The position numbers were made by a program, and so were the translations under genes. The notes below the pieces were generated by a model. It was not told the origin of the DNA. It did not search any database and was given only the letters and a program-made list of their open reading frames with translations. A stretch of DNA of 64,000 nt, from the NCBI GenBank assembly GCA_965199585.1, contig CBDASI010000002.1:3410001-3474000 (forward strand), given 5' to 3'. This document shows positions 34,056 through 42,732 of the stretch, in pieces. How positions within the stretch are numbered: position 1 is the first letter of the stretch; each line of letters opens with the position of its first letter. The DNA comes from JAVVHH01 sp965199585 (lineage in GTDB: Bacteria; Pseudomonadota; Alphaproteobacteria; Acetobacterales; Acetobacteraceae).

Positions 34056-35618
34056 ATGACGCTGCATATTATCGTCCCAAAAAATAACCACACCGACTTC
34101 ACCCCGCGCATTACCGTAGTGGGCGTTGGCGGCGGCGGCACCAACGCCGTCGACAACATGATCGCGCTCAACTTGCAGGGTGTCGATTTCGTCGTGGCCA
34201 ATACGGACGCGCAACAATTGCAGCACAGCCGTGCGGACCGCCGAGTTCAGCTCGGGCCGCATCTGACGCAGGGCCTGGGTGCCGGCGCCAAGCCGGAGAT
34301 CGGCCGCGCCGCCGCCGAAGAGGCCGCCGACGAGCTGATGCACTGCCTCGACGGCACGCATATGGTGTTCATCACCGCCGGCATGGGCGGCGGCACCGGC
34401 ACCGGCGCCGCTCCCGTCATCGCCCGGATGGCGCGCGAGCGTGGCATCCTGACGGTCGGCGTCGTCACCAAGCCGTTCACCTTCGAGGGTGGCCGCCGCA
34501 CCAAGTCGGCCGAGGCCGGGATCCTCGAGCTGCAGCAATACGTCGACACGCTGATCGTGATCCCGAACCAGAACCTGTTCCGCCTGGCCAATGACCGCAC
34601 CGGCTGGAAAGAAGCGTTCAAGATGGCCGACAACGTCCTCTACATGGGCGTCCGCGGCGTGACCGACCTGATGATGGCACCGGGCCTGGTGAACCTGGAC
34701 TTCGCCGACATCCGCACCGTGATGGCCGAGATGGGCAAGGCGATGATGGGCACCGGCGAGGCCGAAGGCGAGGACCGCGCCGTCCGCGCCGCCGAAGCCG
34801 CCATCAGCAACCCGCTGCTCGAGGACACCTCGATGTCCGGCGCACGCGGTCTGCTGATCAACATCACCGGCGGCGACGACATGACGCTGTTCGAGGTCGA
34901 CCAGGCCGCCAACCGCGTCCGCCAGGAAGTCGCCGACGACGCGAACATCATCTTCGGCTCTGCCGTCGACGAGAACCTGACTGGCAAGGTGCGTGTCTCC
35001 GTGGTCGCCACCGGCATTGACATGGGCGTCAACGCCGACGCCAAGCGGCCGCAGCTCGTGGCCGTCGGCAATGGCGGCATGATCCCGGCGATCTCCAGCG
35101 GCTACGTCCCGCAGAGCGGCGGCCTGCCGTCCGCGCCGGTGGCGGAGTCACGGTTCACGCCGTCGCCGGTGCTGGTGCCGCGCCAGGTTCCCGTCGAGCC
35201 GACCTACGCGCAACCGGCGGCGCCGCAGCCTCACCCGGCCGAACCGGCCTACGAGCCGGCCCCGCCGCGCGCGACGACCGCGTTCAAGCCGTTGCCGATG
35301 CCGACCAATCACCGCCCGGTGCAACTGGTCGAGGAATACGCACCGCCGAGCCCGCAACCGCAAGCACCGAGCCCGATGCAGGCCGCGATGCCATCCGCCC
35401 CGGCGCCCGCGCCAATGTCGGCCGGCCGCAGCCTGTTCGGGATGATGACCCGGTCCATTCGTCGCTCGCAACAGCCGGAGTCGACCGAACCACAGCGCGC
35501 CGAGCCGAGCTTCTCGCCCGACGCGGCGCCCTCGATGCAGCAGCCGCACGGCACCGGCGGTGAGGACGCGTTGGAAATCCCGGCCTTCCTGCGACGTCAG
35601 AGCTCCAGCAAGGAGTAA
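34056..35618 (+). CDS. ftsZ: Cell division protein FtsZ
   Basis: Tubulin-like GTPase forming the Z ring. The 520-residue chain has the GTPase domain with GVGGGGTNAVDNMI, the tubulin signature GGGTGTGAAPVIA, NRVRQEVADDANIIFGSAVDENL and the T7/C-domain. A Pro/Ala/Gln-rich linker of about 170 residues follows and ends with the conserved C-terminal peptide EIPAFLRRQ, which binds FtsA. The linker contains PTYAQPA, a motif shared with the FtsL tail. The ATG at 34056 is preferred over an in-frame GTG at 34038. A strong terminator follows. Confidence 0.97.
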   Translation: MTLHIIVPKNNHTDFTPRITVVGVGGGGTNAVDNMIALNLQGVDFVVANTDAQQLQHSRADRRVQLGPHLTQGLGAGAKPEIGRAAAEEAADELMHCLDGTHMVFITAGMGGGTGTGAAPVIARMARERGILTVGVVTKPFTFEGGRRTKSAEAGILELQQYVDTLIVIPNQNLFRLANDRTGWKEAFKMADNVLYMGVRGVTDLMMAPGLVNLDFADIRTVMAEMGKAMMGTGEAEGEDRAVRAAEAAISNPLLEDTSMSGARGLLINITGGDDMTLFEVDQAANRVRQEVADDANIIFGSAVDENLTGKVRVSVVATGIDMGVNADAKRPQLVAVGNGGMIPAISSGYVPQSGGLPSAPVAESRFTPSPVLVPRQVPVEPTYAQPAAPQPHPAEPAYEPAPPRATTAFKPLPMPTNHRPVQLVEEYAPPSPQPQAPSPMQAAMPSAPAPAPMSAGRSLFGMMTRSIRRSQQPESTEPQRAEPSFSPDAAPSMQQPHGTGGEDALEIPAFLRRQSSSKE

Positions 35619-35668
35619 ACGTTAACAGGGCTTTACAGCGACATACTCAGAAACATTGTTTGTATTGG

Positions 35669-35715
35669 GCGCCTCGATCACTTCCGTTAGGAAAGATCGA
35701 GGCGCTTTCGTTTTG
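35669..35715 (+). terminator. Rho-independent terminator after ftsZ
   Basis: An 11-bp perfect stem GCGCCTCGATC (35669-35679) / GATCGAGGCGC (35695-35705) with a 15-nt loop, followed by TTTCGTTTT. It separates the dcw operon from lpxC. Confidence 0.92.
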
Positions 35716-35753
35716 AGTGCCGCGAATGTGCCGATGGCGGCGCGGAGAGAGTG

Positions 35754-36692
35754 ATGGACGGTTTTCTACCTTTGGCGGCGAGCCTCGAGACCGTGTCTTC
35801 GCCGATCACGCACGAGCGGACCCTGCGCAGCGCGATCTGCTGCACCGGCACCGGCCTGCATACCGGGCGCACCGTCAACGTCACGCTCGAGCCGGCCGTC
35901 GAGGGAACCGGGATCGTGTTCCGCCGCACCGATCTGCACGTCGACATCCCCGCCCGCTACGATGCGGTGTGCGACACCCGTCTCTGCACGATGCTGGCTG
36001 CGCCGGAGCGCCCCGGCGTCACGATCGGCACCGTCGAGCACCTGATGGCCGCACTATCGGCCGCCGGAATCGCCAATATCGTGGTCGGCGTCGATGGGCC
36101 GGAGCTGCCGGTGCTGGATGGCTCGTCCGAGCCCTGGTCGTTCCTGCTGGAGTGTGCGGGCATCGTCGATCAAGACTCGCCGGTCGTCACGATTGAGATT
36201 TTGCGCACCGTTCGTGTCGAAGAGGGCGGCGCATTTGCCGAACTGCGGCCCGGCGCCGCCGACTGCCTCGAGCTGAGTGTGGCAATCGACTTCCCGGCCG
36301 CCTGCATTGGACGTCAAACCCTGTCGCTGGCCATGCGCGGTGAGGCCTTCCGCGAAGTCGCCCGCGCCCGCACCTTTGCCCAGGCGCATGAGATCGCCGG
36401 GCTTCGGGCGGCCGGATTGGCCCAGGGCGGCACGCTCGAAAACGCGATTGTCGTCGACGATGATCGGGTATTGAACCCGGCCGGGTTGCGCATGACCGAC
36501 GAGTTCGTGCGCCACAAGCTGCTCGACGCCGTTGGCGACCTGGCACTTGCCGGCGCCATCCGCGGCCGCTTCGTCGGCAGCCGATCGGGCCATGCCCTGA
36601 ACAACCAGGTGTTGCGCGCCCTGTTCGCCGACAGCGCCAACTGGCGTGCGGTTCGCGCCGACGGCATGGGTTGGCTGCGCGACGCGGCCTAA
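35754..36692 (+). CDS. lpxC: UDP-3-O-acyl-N-acetylglucosamine deacetylase LpxC
   Basis: Zinc deacetylase for the committed step of lipid A synthesis, in the cytoplasm. The 312-residue chain has the LpxC segments GTGLHTGRTVNVTLEPA, TIGTVEHLMAAL (Zn His), DGSSEPWSFLL, ARARTFAQAHEI, DEFVRHKLLDAVGDLALAG (Zn His and Asp) and SGHALNNQVLRAL (catalytic His). Start ATG at 35754 has GGAGAG five bases upstream; an overlapping GTG at 35751 is possible. The ftsZ terminator makes separate transcription of lpxC likely. Confidence 0.96.
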   Translation: MDGFLPLAASLETVSSPITHERTLRSAICCTGTGLHTGRTVNVTLEPAVEGTGIVFRRTDLHVDIPARYDAVCDTRLCTMLAAPERPGVTIGTVEHLMAALSAAGIANIVVGVDGPELPVLDGSSEPWSFLLECAGIVDQDSPVVTIEILRTVRVEEGGAFAELRPGAADCLELSVAIDFPAACIGRQTLSLAMRGEAFREVARARTFAQAHEIAGLRAAGLAQGGTLENAIVVDDDRVLNPAGLRMTDEFVRHKLLDAVGDLALAGAIRGRFVGSRSGHALNNQVLRALFADSANWRAVRADGMGWLRDAA

Positions 36693-36737
36693 CGGAATTG
36701 TTTGGGTAACGCCGGCCTATGGTATAAGCCGCGCGCC

Positions 36738-37601
36738 ATGAGACACACCGTCCGCTTCGCTGCTCTCGCCGTCACCCTGATGATGCTTCAAGGGTGCGAG
36801 ACGCTGAACTCGATCAACCCGTTCAGCAGCAGCAAGAGCGACGATACCGAAGACAAAGTCGACTACACCAAACTGCCGCCGGAGCAGATCTACAACAACG
36901 GCATCGACGCGTTGAACGCCAAGCGCTTCAACGCCGCCGTCACCCAGTTCGACGCCATCGAGCAGTATTACCCCTACTCGTCCTGGGCGGTGAACGCGCA
37001 GCTGATGCATGGCTACGCAGAGTATCTGCAGAACCACTACACCGAGTCGGTCGGCGCGCTCGACCGCTTCATCGCGCTGCACCCGGGCAGCTCCAACATC
37101 GCCTACGCCTACTATCTGCGCGCGCTTTGCTTCTATGAGCAGATCGCCGACATCCAGCGCGACCAGAAAGGGACCCAGGTGGCAATGGGCGCGCTGCAGG
37201 ATGTGGTCAACCGCTTCCCCGACACGCCTTACGCCCGCGACGCGCGCCTCAAGATCGACCTCTGCCGCGACCACCTTGCCGGCAAGGAGATGGAGGTCGG
37301 CCGCTGGTACGAAGGCCAGAAGAACTACGCCGCCGCCATCGGCCGCTTCCAGCGCGTGGTGGACGACTACCAGACCACCAACCACGTGCCCGAAGCCCTG
37401 CATCGCCTCACCGAGCTCTATCTGCTGCTCGGCCTGACCGACCAGGCCCGCAAGACTGCCGCCGTGCTCGGCCACAACTACCCCGGCAACCGCTGGTACG
37501 AGCGCAGCTACGACACGTTGGCCGACCAGGGCATGGCGCCACCGACCAACCAGACCGCGTCGGACGGCTTCTTCTCCCGCACGCTGGGCAGCATCTTTTA
37601 A
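36738..37601 (+). CDS. bamD: Outer membrane assembly lipoprotein BamD
   Basis: TPR lipoprotein of the BAM complex that inserts beta-barrel proteins into the outer membrane. A lipoprotein signal peptide ends in LQGC, with Cys20 as the lipidation site. The mature 268 residues are helical TPR-like repeats (YNNGIDALNAKRFNAAVTQFDAIEQYYPYSSWAVNAQLMHGYAEYL, LDRFIALHPGSSNIAYAYYLRALCFYEQI). Start MRHTVRFAAL at 36738 fits the signal peptide; an upstream in-frame start was rejected. recN follows after 12 bp. Confidence 0.95.
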   Translation: MRHTVRFAALAVTLMMLQGCETLNSINPFSSSKSDDTEDKVDYTKLPPEQIYNNGIDALNAKRFNAAVTQFDAIEQYYPYSSWAVNAQLMHGYAEYLQNHYTESVGALDRFIALHPGSSNIAYAYYLRALCFYEQIADIQRDQKGTQVAMGALQDVVNRFPDTPYARDARLKIDLCRDHLAGKEMEVGRWYEGQKNYAAAIGRFQRVVDDYQTTNHVPEALHRLTELYLLLGLTDQARKTAAVLGHNYPGNRWYERSYDTLADQGMAPPTNQTASDGFFSRTLGSIF

Positions 37602-37613
37602 CGCTTTACCACC

Positions 37614-39281
37614 ATGATCACCGCACTCTCGATCCGTGATGTGGTGCTGATCGAGCGGCTGGACCTCGGCTTCGGCAACGGCCTGACGGTGCTGACGGGC
37701 GAGACCGGCGCCGGCAAGTCCATCCTGCTCGACAGCCTCGGCCTTGCGCTCGGCGCCCGGGCGGAACAGGGGCTCGTGCGGGTCGGCGCCGAGCAGGCCA
37801 GCGTGACCGCCTCGTTCAACCTGCCCCCCGGCCATCCCGCGCTCGACCTGCTGGCTGAGCAGGGCATCGACGTCGACGAGGACGAGCTGGTCGTCCGCCG
37901 CGTGGTCGGCCGCGACGGCCGCTCGCGCGCCACAGTCAACGACCAGCCGGTGAGCGTGGCGATGCTGCGCCGGGCGGGCAGCCTGCTGGTCGAGATCCAG
38001 GGCCAGGGCGATCAGATGGGCCTCGCCGACCCGGCGGTCCACACCGTCCTGCTGGACTCCTTCGGCGTCGATCAGAAACTGACCATCGCCACGCGCAAGG
38101 CCTGGTCCGGCCTGCGCGACAGCACAGCCGCGCTGGAGACGGCGCGGGCGACGCTGGCCGAAGTGCAGCGCGAGGAGGACTGGCTGCGGCATTCGGTCGA
38201 GGAACTGGGCCAGCTCGCCCCGCTCGAGGGCGAGGAGGAGAGCCTCGCCGCCGAGCGCCTCCGCCTGCAGCAGCACGAGCGCCGCGGCGAGGCGATCGGC
38301 CAGGCGCTGAGCGAAATCACGCCGCGCGACCGCCGCAGCTCCGGCCCCGCCGCCAGCCTCCGCTCCGCCTCCCGCGCGCTGCAGAAACTGGGTGAGGATC
38401 CCGCCGCGCGGGGCGCACTCGCCGCGCTCGACCGCGCCGAGGAGGCCCTGGCCGAAGCGGAGACGCTGCTCAGCCGCATGGCCAACGAGGCGGACGCCGA
38501 CCCGCGTCAGCTTGAAGCGGCCGAGGAGCGGCTGTTCGCACTGCGCGGGGCCAGTCGCAAGCACGGGGTCGCCGTGGTCGACCTGCCGGGCCTGCTGCAA
38601 GGCCTACAGCGTCGGCTGGCCGCACTGGACACCGGTACCGCCGAGATCGCCGCCCTGGTCGCCCAGGTGGAAGCGGCCCGGGCCGACTACCTGAAGGCAG
38701 CCGCCGCCATGACCGCGGCCCGGCAGAAAGCGGCGACCCGGCTGCAGACTGCCGTGACCGCCGAACTGCCGCCGCTGAAGCTGGACAAGGCCCGCTTCTT
38801 CGCCGAGCTGCGCCCGCTCGATGAAGCGCGATACGGCCCCAACGGCGTCGAGCGCGCGCATTTCCTCATCTCCACCAATCCCGGCCAGACCCCCGGCCCG
38901 CTCGACCGCATCGCCTCGGGCGGCGAGCTCTCGCGGTTGATGCTGGCGCTCAAGGTCGTGCTGGTCGCCGGCGGCTCGGTGCCGACGCTCGTCTTCGACG
39001 AGGTCGATAGCGGCGTCGGTGGCGCCACGGCGGCGGCCGTCGGCGAACGTCTCGCGCGCGTGGCCGACAGCGTGCAGGTCCTCGTCGTCACCCATAGCCC
39101 GCAGGTCGCCGCGCGCGGCTTCGCGCATCTGCGTGTCGCCAAGGACGCCGCCCGCGGCCGGGCCACCACCACCGTCTCCCCGCTTGACCCGGCCGAACGC
39201 CGCGAGGAGCTCGCCCGCATGCTGGCAGGCGAAAACGTCACCGACGCCGCCCGAGCCGCCGCCGACAGCCTGCTGACGTGA
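37614..39281 (+). CDS. recN: DNA repair protein RecN
   Basis: SMC-like ATPase for double-strand break repair. The 555-residue chain has the N-terminal IRDVVLIERLDLGFGNGLTVLTGETGAGKSILLDSL with Walker A GETGAGKS at 29-36. A long helical coiled-coil middle follows, then the ABC signature ASGGELSRLMLALKVVL and Walker B LVFDEVDSGVGG, with VTHSPQVAARG near the end. It follows bamD with a short gap, a pairing also seen in other alphaproteobacteria, and overlaps the next gene by GTGA. Confidence 0.96.
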   Translation: MITALSIRDVVLIERLDLGFGNGLTVLTGETGAGKSILLDSLGLALGARAEQGLVRVGAEQASVTASFNLPPGHPALDLLAEQGIDVDEDELVVRRVVGRDGRSRATVNDQPVSVAMLRRAGSLLVEIQGQGDQMGLADPAVHTVLLDSFGVDQKLTIATRKAWSGLRDSTAALETARATLAEVQREEDWLRHSVEELGQLAPLEGEEESLAAERLRLQQHERRGEAIGQALSEITPRDRRSSGPAASLRSASRALQKLGEDPAARGALAALDRAEEALAEAETLLSRMANEADADPRQLEAAEERLFALRGASRKHGVAVVDLPGLLQGLQRRLAALDTGTAEIAALVAQVEAARADYLKAAAAMTAARQKAATRLQTAVTAELPPLKLDKARFFAELRPLDEARYGPNGVERAHFLISTNPGQTPGPLDRIASGGELSRLMLALKVVLVAGGSVPTLVFDEVDSGVGGATAAAVGERLARVADSVQVLVVTHSPQVAARGFAHLRVAKDAARGRATTTVSPLDPAERREELARMLAGENVTDAARAAADSLLT

Positions 39282-40120
39282 GCGTCCACGTCATCGGTGC
39301 CAGCGGCCGCTCCGGCGCTGCCCTGGCCCGCTCGCTGCTGGCCGACGGGATCGAAGTCGTCCCGGTCGTCCGCAGCGCCGCCCGATGGGCGAGGACCGGC
39401 CTGGCCGGCACGCCCCGCCTGGCCGACCTCACCGGCGACGGCTTGGCGGATGCCCTGGCCAACGCCACCCGCATCGTCTCCTGTGCTCATGCGCGGCACC
39501 TGCCTGCCATCCTCGTTGCCGCCCCGCGCGACGCCCGGTTGGTCGCGCTCGGCAGCACCCGCAAGTTCACCCGCTGGCCCGATGCGCACGGCGACGGCGT
39601 CATCGCCGGCGAGCGCGCCCTGCTCGCCTCCGGCCGCCCCGGCGTGATCTTGCACCCCACGATGATCTACGGTGCCGCCGGCGAGGACAACGTGCGGCGC
39701 CTGGCCGCCCTGCTCGCGCGCCTGCCGATCTTCCCGCTCCCTGGCGGCGGAGGCGCCCTGGTGCAGCCGATCCATCAATCCGACGTCACGCGCGCGATCC
39801 GTGCCGCGCTGGACGTCGCTTGGACGGGCCCGGAAGCGATCGTGATCGCCGGGCCGGCCCCCCTGCCCTATGCCGATTTCATCCGCGCGGTCGCGGCGGC
39901 GGCCGGGTTGCCGCGCCCGCGCATCGTTCCGGTACCGGCCGCGGCGCTACTCGCGCTTTCGCCGCTGACCCATCTGCCGGGCCTGCCGCGCATCCGCCCG
40001 GCCGAGATACGCCGCCTCCTCGAAGACAAAGCGTTTGGCATCGAGCCGATGCGGTCTAGTCTCGGTATCGAACCGATCCCCCTTTCGGAGGGACTCTCCT
40101 TGACGTTTGGAAAAGCCTGA
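39278..40120 (+). CDS. NAD(P)-binding Rossmann-fold protein (SDR/NmrA-like)
   Basis: Protein of 280 residues with an N-terminal dinucleotide-binding motif VHVIGASGRSGAALARSLL and the atypical extended SDR/epimerase layout (LVALGSTRKFTR, GVILHPTMIYGAAGEDNVRRL, VQPIHQSDVTRAI). The YxxxK catalytic pair of classical SDRs is not obvious, so it may be a binding or regulatory member. The substrate cannot be named. GTG start overlaps the recN stop, and its TGA shares a base with the start of the next gene. Confidence 0.78.
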   Translation: MSVHVIGASGRSGAALARSLLADGIEVVPVVRSAARWARTGLAGTPRLADLTGDGLADALANATRIVSCAHARHLPAILVAAPRDARLVALGSTRKFTRWPDAHGDGVIAGERALLASGRPGVILHPTMIYGAAGEDNVRRLAALLARLPIFPLPGGGGALVQPIHQSDVTRAIRAALDVAWTGPEAIVIAGPAPLPYADFIRAVAAAAGLPRPRIVPVPAAALLALSPLTHLPGLPRIRPAEIRRLLEDKAFGIEPMRSSLGIEPIPLSEGLSLTFGKA

Positions 40121-41292
40121 TGCCCGTCCTCAACCGTATCGCCGACTTCCACGCCGACATGACCGCCTGGCGTCGCGACCTGCACGCCCATCCTGAGATC
40201 GGCTTGCAGGAGACGCGGACGTCCGGCGTGATCGCGGACTTGCTGCGCGGCTTCGGCGTCGACGAGGTGCATACCGGCATGGCGCAGACCGGCGTCGTCG
40301 GCGTCATCCACGGCAGTGCCCCGGGCGAGGCGATCGGCCTGCGCGCCGATATCGACGCGCTGCCGATCCTCGAGGAGACCGGCAAGCCCTACGCCAGCAC
40401 GACCGACGGCGTCATGCACGCCTGCGGTCATGATGGGCACACCGCCATGCTGCTCGGCGCCGCTCGCTACCTCGCCGAGACCCGTAACTTTGCCGGCACC
40501 GCCTACGTGATCTTCCAGCCGGCCGAGGAGAATTTTGGCGGCGCCAACCTGATGGTCAAGGAAGGCCTGTTCGAGCGCTTCCCGATGCGCCAAGTCTTCG
40601 GCATGCACAACTGGCCGACCGTGCCGGCCAACACCTTCAAGTGGCGCGACGGCCCGGTCATGGCCGCGGTCGCCACCATCGAGATCGACATCACCGGCAA
40701 GGGGGCCCACGGCGCGCAGCCGCATCTCGGCACCGACCCGATCCTCATCGCTGCCGCCATTGTGCAGGCGCTGCAGAGCATCGTCGCCCGCAACGTCAGC
40801 CCGATGCAGAGTAGCGTGGTCACCATCGGCAGCATCCATGGCGGCAACGCCCATAACGTGATCCCCGAGACGGTGCGCATGCTCGGCACCGCCCGGTGGT
40901 TCGACCCGGCCGTCGCCGACGCGCTCGAACAGGGCGTGCTCCGCCTGTCGCGCGGCATCGCCGAGAGCTTCGGTGCCACGGCCGATGCCCGCTTCGAGCG
41001 GATCTATCCGGCAACCGTCAACGACGCCGACGCGATGGGCATGGCCCGCGCAGCTGCCTCGTCCGTCGTCGGTGCCGGCCGGGTCGAGGAGATGGAGTTC
41101 CCGACCATGGGCGGCGAGGATTTCAGCTTCATGCTCGAAGCCAAGCAGGGCGCCTACATCATGCTCGGCACCGCGAGCAGCAAGGCCGACGCCGGGCTGC
41201 ATCACCCGCGTTACGATTTCAACGACGAGGTCCTACCCACCGGCGCGAGCTACTGGGCGACGCTGGTGGAGCAACAGCTACCCCGGGCTTAA
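40120..41292 (+). CDS. M20 family metallopeptidase / amidohydrolase (hippurate hydrolase-like)
   Basis: Zinc/manganese amidohydrolase of the M20D group (HipO, AbgB, ILL family), which removes acyl groups from N-acyl amino acids. The 390-residue chain has WRRDLHAHPEIGLQETRTS, GLRADIDALPILEETGKPYAS, the metal-binding HACGHDGHTAMLLGAARYL, FQPAEENFGGANLMVKEGLF with the catalytic Glu, and HHPRYDFNDEVLPTGASYW at the end. The physiological substrate is unknown. TGATG coupling to the preceding gene. Confidence 0.9.
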   Translation: MPVLNRIADFHADMTAWRRDLHAHPEIGLQETRTSGVIADLLRGFGVDEVHTGMAQTGVVGVIHGSAPGEAIGLRADIDALPILEETGKPYASTTDGVMHACGHDGHTAMLLGAARYLAETRNFAGTAYVIFQPAEENFGGANLMVKEGLFERFPMRQVFGMHNWPTVPANTFKWRDGPVMAAVATIEIDITGKGAHGAQPHLGTDPILIAAAIVQALQSIVARNVSPMQSSVVTIGSIHGGNAHNVIPETVRMLGTARWFDPAVADALEQGVLRLSRGIAESFGATADARFERIYPATVNDADAMGMARAAASSVVGAGRVEEMEFPTMGGEDFSFMLEAKQGAYIMLGTASSKADAGLHHPRYDFNDEVLPTGASYWATLVEQQLPRA

Positions 41293-41327
41293 ACCCGCAC
41301 GTTCGCCGTCATCAACTCACGCGTAAG

Positions 41328-41345
41328 GGTGGGCTTCAGCCCACC
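41328..41345. repeat. REP-like perfect palindrome between convergent genes
   Basis: GGTGGGC-TTCA-GCCCACC is a perfect 7-bp hairpin preceded by GTAAG, with CACCCTAC nearby. It resembles the widespread bacterial GGGTGGGCTTCAGCCCACC repeat. It has no T-tract but may also terminate transcription for the convergent M20 and binding-protein genes. Confidence 0.6.
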
Positions 41346-41368
41346 ACCGCGCACCAACTGACGACACC

Positions 41369-42601
41369 CTACTTCGCCGCATCCTTCTTGACCGGCCAGA
41401 CCGGTGCGGCGACCGCGACCGTGTCTGGCGCGACGGTCTGGAAGGTGCCGTGCTGCACCTGCTGCAGCGCCGGCGTCGCCAGCACGTTCTGGCCGCTGTC
41501 GTCGAAGCGAATGCCGTCCCACAGCATCAGCGTCTCGCTGCCGGGCGTGTCGGTCGCCATCAAGGCGGTGCGCAGGTCTATCGGCTTGGTCGACGCTGCC
41601 CGGTTGATGACGTCGGCCAACAGTAGGATGCCGGTGATCTCGCGAGCGGTCGTGGTGGTGAGCGGCGTGCCGGCGCGCGCCTTGAAGGCGGCATCGACGT
41701 CCGACACGCCAGGCCGGGCTGGGAGCGGGTCGGCAGTATAACTGAGGCCGCGGAATACGCCGTCGGTGCCCGTATCGGTCTCGCCGCGCTGCAGCAGCAC
41801 CAACGGCCCGACCCCGCTCGACGCCAGGCGCGCGAGCAACTCCGGCTCCCGCGCCCCGTCCAGCGCGACGAAGACGGCGTCCGGCGCCGACGCGACGACG
41901 GCCGAGACCGGCGCGTCCAGCGACACACCGGCGGCGGGCACCAGCACGTCCACCAGCTTGAGGCCGACCGCCTCGCCCGCGGCACGCACCGGGGCGGCGC
42001 GGGCACGTCCGGCCGGGCTGTCCTCAACCACGAGGGCGACGGTCTGCACCGTCTGTCCGTTGGCCGACGCGATTGCGGCCAACATGCGCACCAGGCTGCG
42101 CGCGTCGTTGGCCGGCGTACGGCCGACGCGGAAGAACCAGGCAAGCCCGCCAGTATTGGTCATGGCGCTATCGAGCGACAGAAACGGCACCCCGTGCTTC
42201 TCGGCAATCCGACTGATCGCGGCGGCAATCTCGTCGGTCAGGCCGCCGACCAGCGCCGTGGCATGCTCGTCGACGATCAGGTGTTCGGCGGCGATGGCGG
42301 CCTTCTCCGGGTCACCAGCGTCGTCGGCCAGGATGACCGACAGCTTGGCCCCGCCGAGCCGGTCGAGCCCCTCGCCCGCACCCATCAGCACCTGCAGCCG
42401 ATCGTGCTTGCCGTTGACGATCTCGAGCGCTGTAGCGACGGCGTTGCGGGCATCGACGCCGGCGCCGGTAGTTGGATAAACGCCGCCGACAACGATCGGC
42501 GCGGGAGATGGGGTGGTCTGGCCGGCCGGCGCCGGGTCGGCCGCCTGGGCCAGCGGCACGATCAGGAACAGGGCGGCGAGCGACGCTGGGACAATCCTCA
42601 A
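41369..42601 (-). CDS. Periplasmic binding protein, LivJ/ANF-receptor type
   Basis: Exported type I periplasmic binding protein of about 410 residues. Signal peptide MRIVPASLAALFLIVPLAQAA is followed by the fold start IVVGGVYPTTGAGVDARNAVATALEIVNG, with LSVILADDAGDPEKAAIAAEHLIVDEHATALVGG and FRVGRTPANDARSLVRMLAAI as in branched-chain amino acid binding proteins. No permease or ATPase gene is nearby, so its transporter or sensory partner is unknown. The chosen start is TTG at 42601, with GGAG six bases upstream. The longer open frame to 42709 reads through tRNA-His and is not a protein. Confidence 0.82.
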   Translation of the reverse strand: MRIVPASLAALFLIVPLAQAADPAPAGQTTPSPAPIVVGGVYPTTGAGVDARNAVATALEIVNGKHDRLQVLMGAGEGLDRLGGAKLSVILADDAGDPEKAAIAAEHLIVDEHATALVGGLTDEIAAAISRIAEKHGVPFLSLDSAMTNTGGLAWFFRVGRTPANDARSLVRMLAAIASANGQTVQTVALVVEDSPAGRARAAPVRAAGEAVGLKLVDVLVPAAGVSLDAPVSAVVASAPDAVFVALDGAREPELLARLASSGVGPLVLLQRGETDTGTDGVFRGLSYTADPLPARPGVSDVDAAFKARAGTPLTTTTAREITGILLLADVINRAASTKPIDLRTALMATDTPGSETLMLWDGIRFDDSGQNVLATPALQQVQHGTFQTVAPDTVAVAAPVWPVKKDAAK

Positions 42602-42630
42602 CCGACACTCCGCCGAAGAGAGGGAATTGC

Positions 42631-42707
42631 TGGGGCGATCGACGGGGATCGAACCCGCGACAACCGGTACCACAAACCGGCGCTCTACCAACTGAGCTAC
42701 GACCGCC
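42631..42707 (-). tRNA. tRNA-His (GTG)
   Basis: Full cloverleaf on the minus strand, starting GGCGGTCGTAGCTCAGTTGG, with anticodon loop TTGTGGT (anticodon GTG), T-arm GCGGGTTCGATCCCCGT and encoded CCA. The acceptor stem GCGGTCG/CGATCGC is extended by the extra G at -1 facing C73, the identity element of histidine tRNA. Length 77 nt. It precedes the binding-protein gene by 29 bp on the same strand with no terminator between them. Confidence 0.97.
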
Positions 42708-42732
42708 ACAGCAGGGCTGCGGTTTAGAACCG

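Noticed and set aside
42602..42709. N-terminal extension of the periplasmic binding protein
   Set aside because: It is the translation of tRNA-His; the signal peptide begins at 42601.
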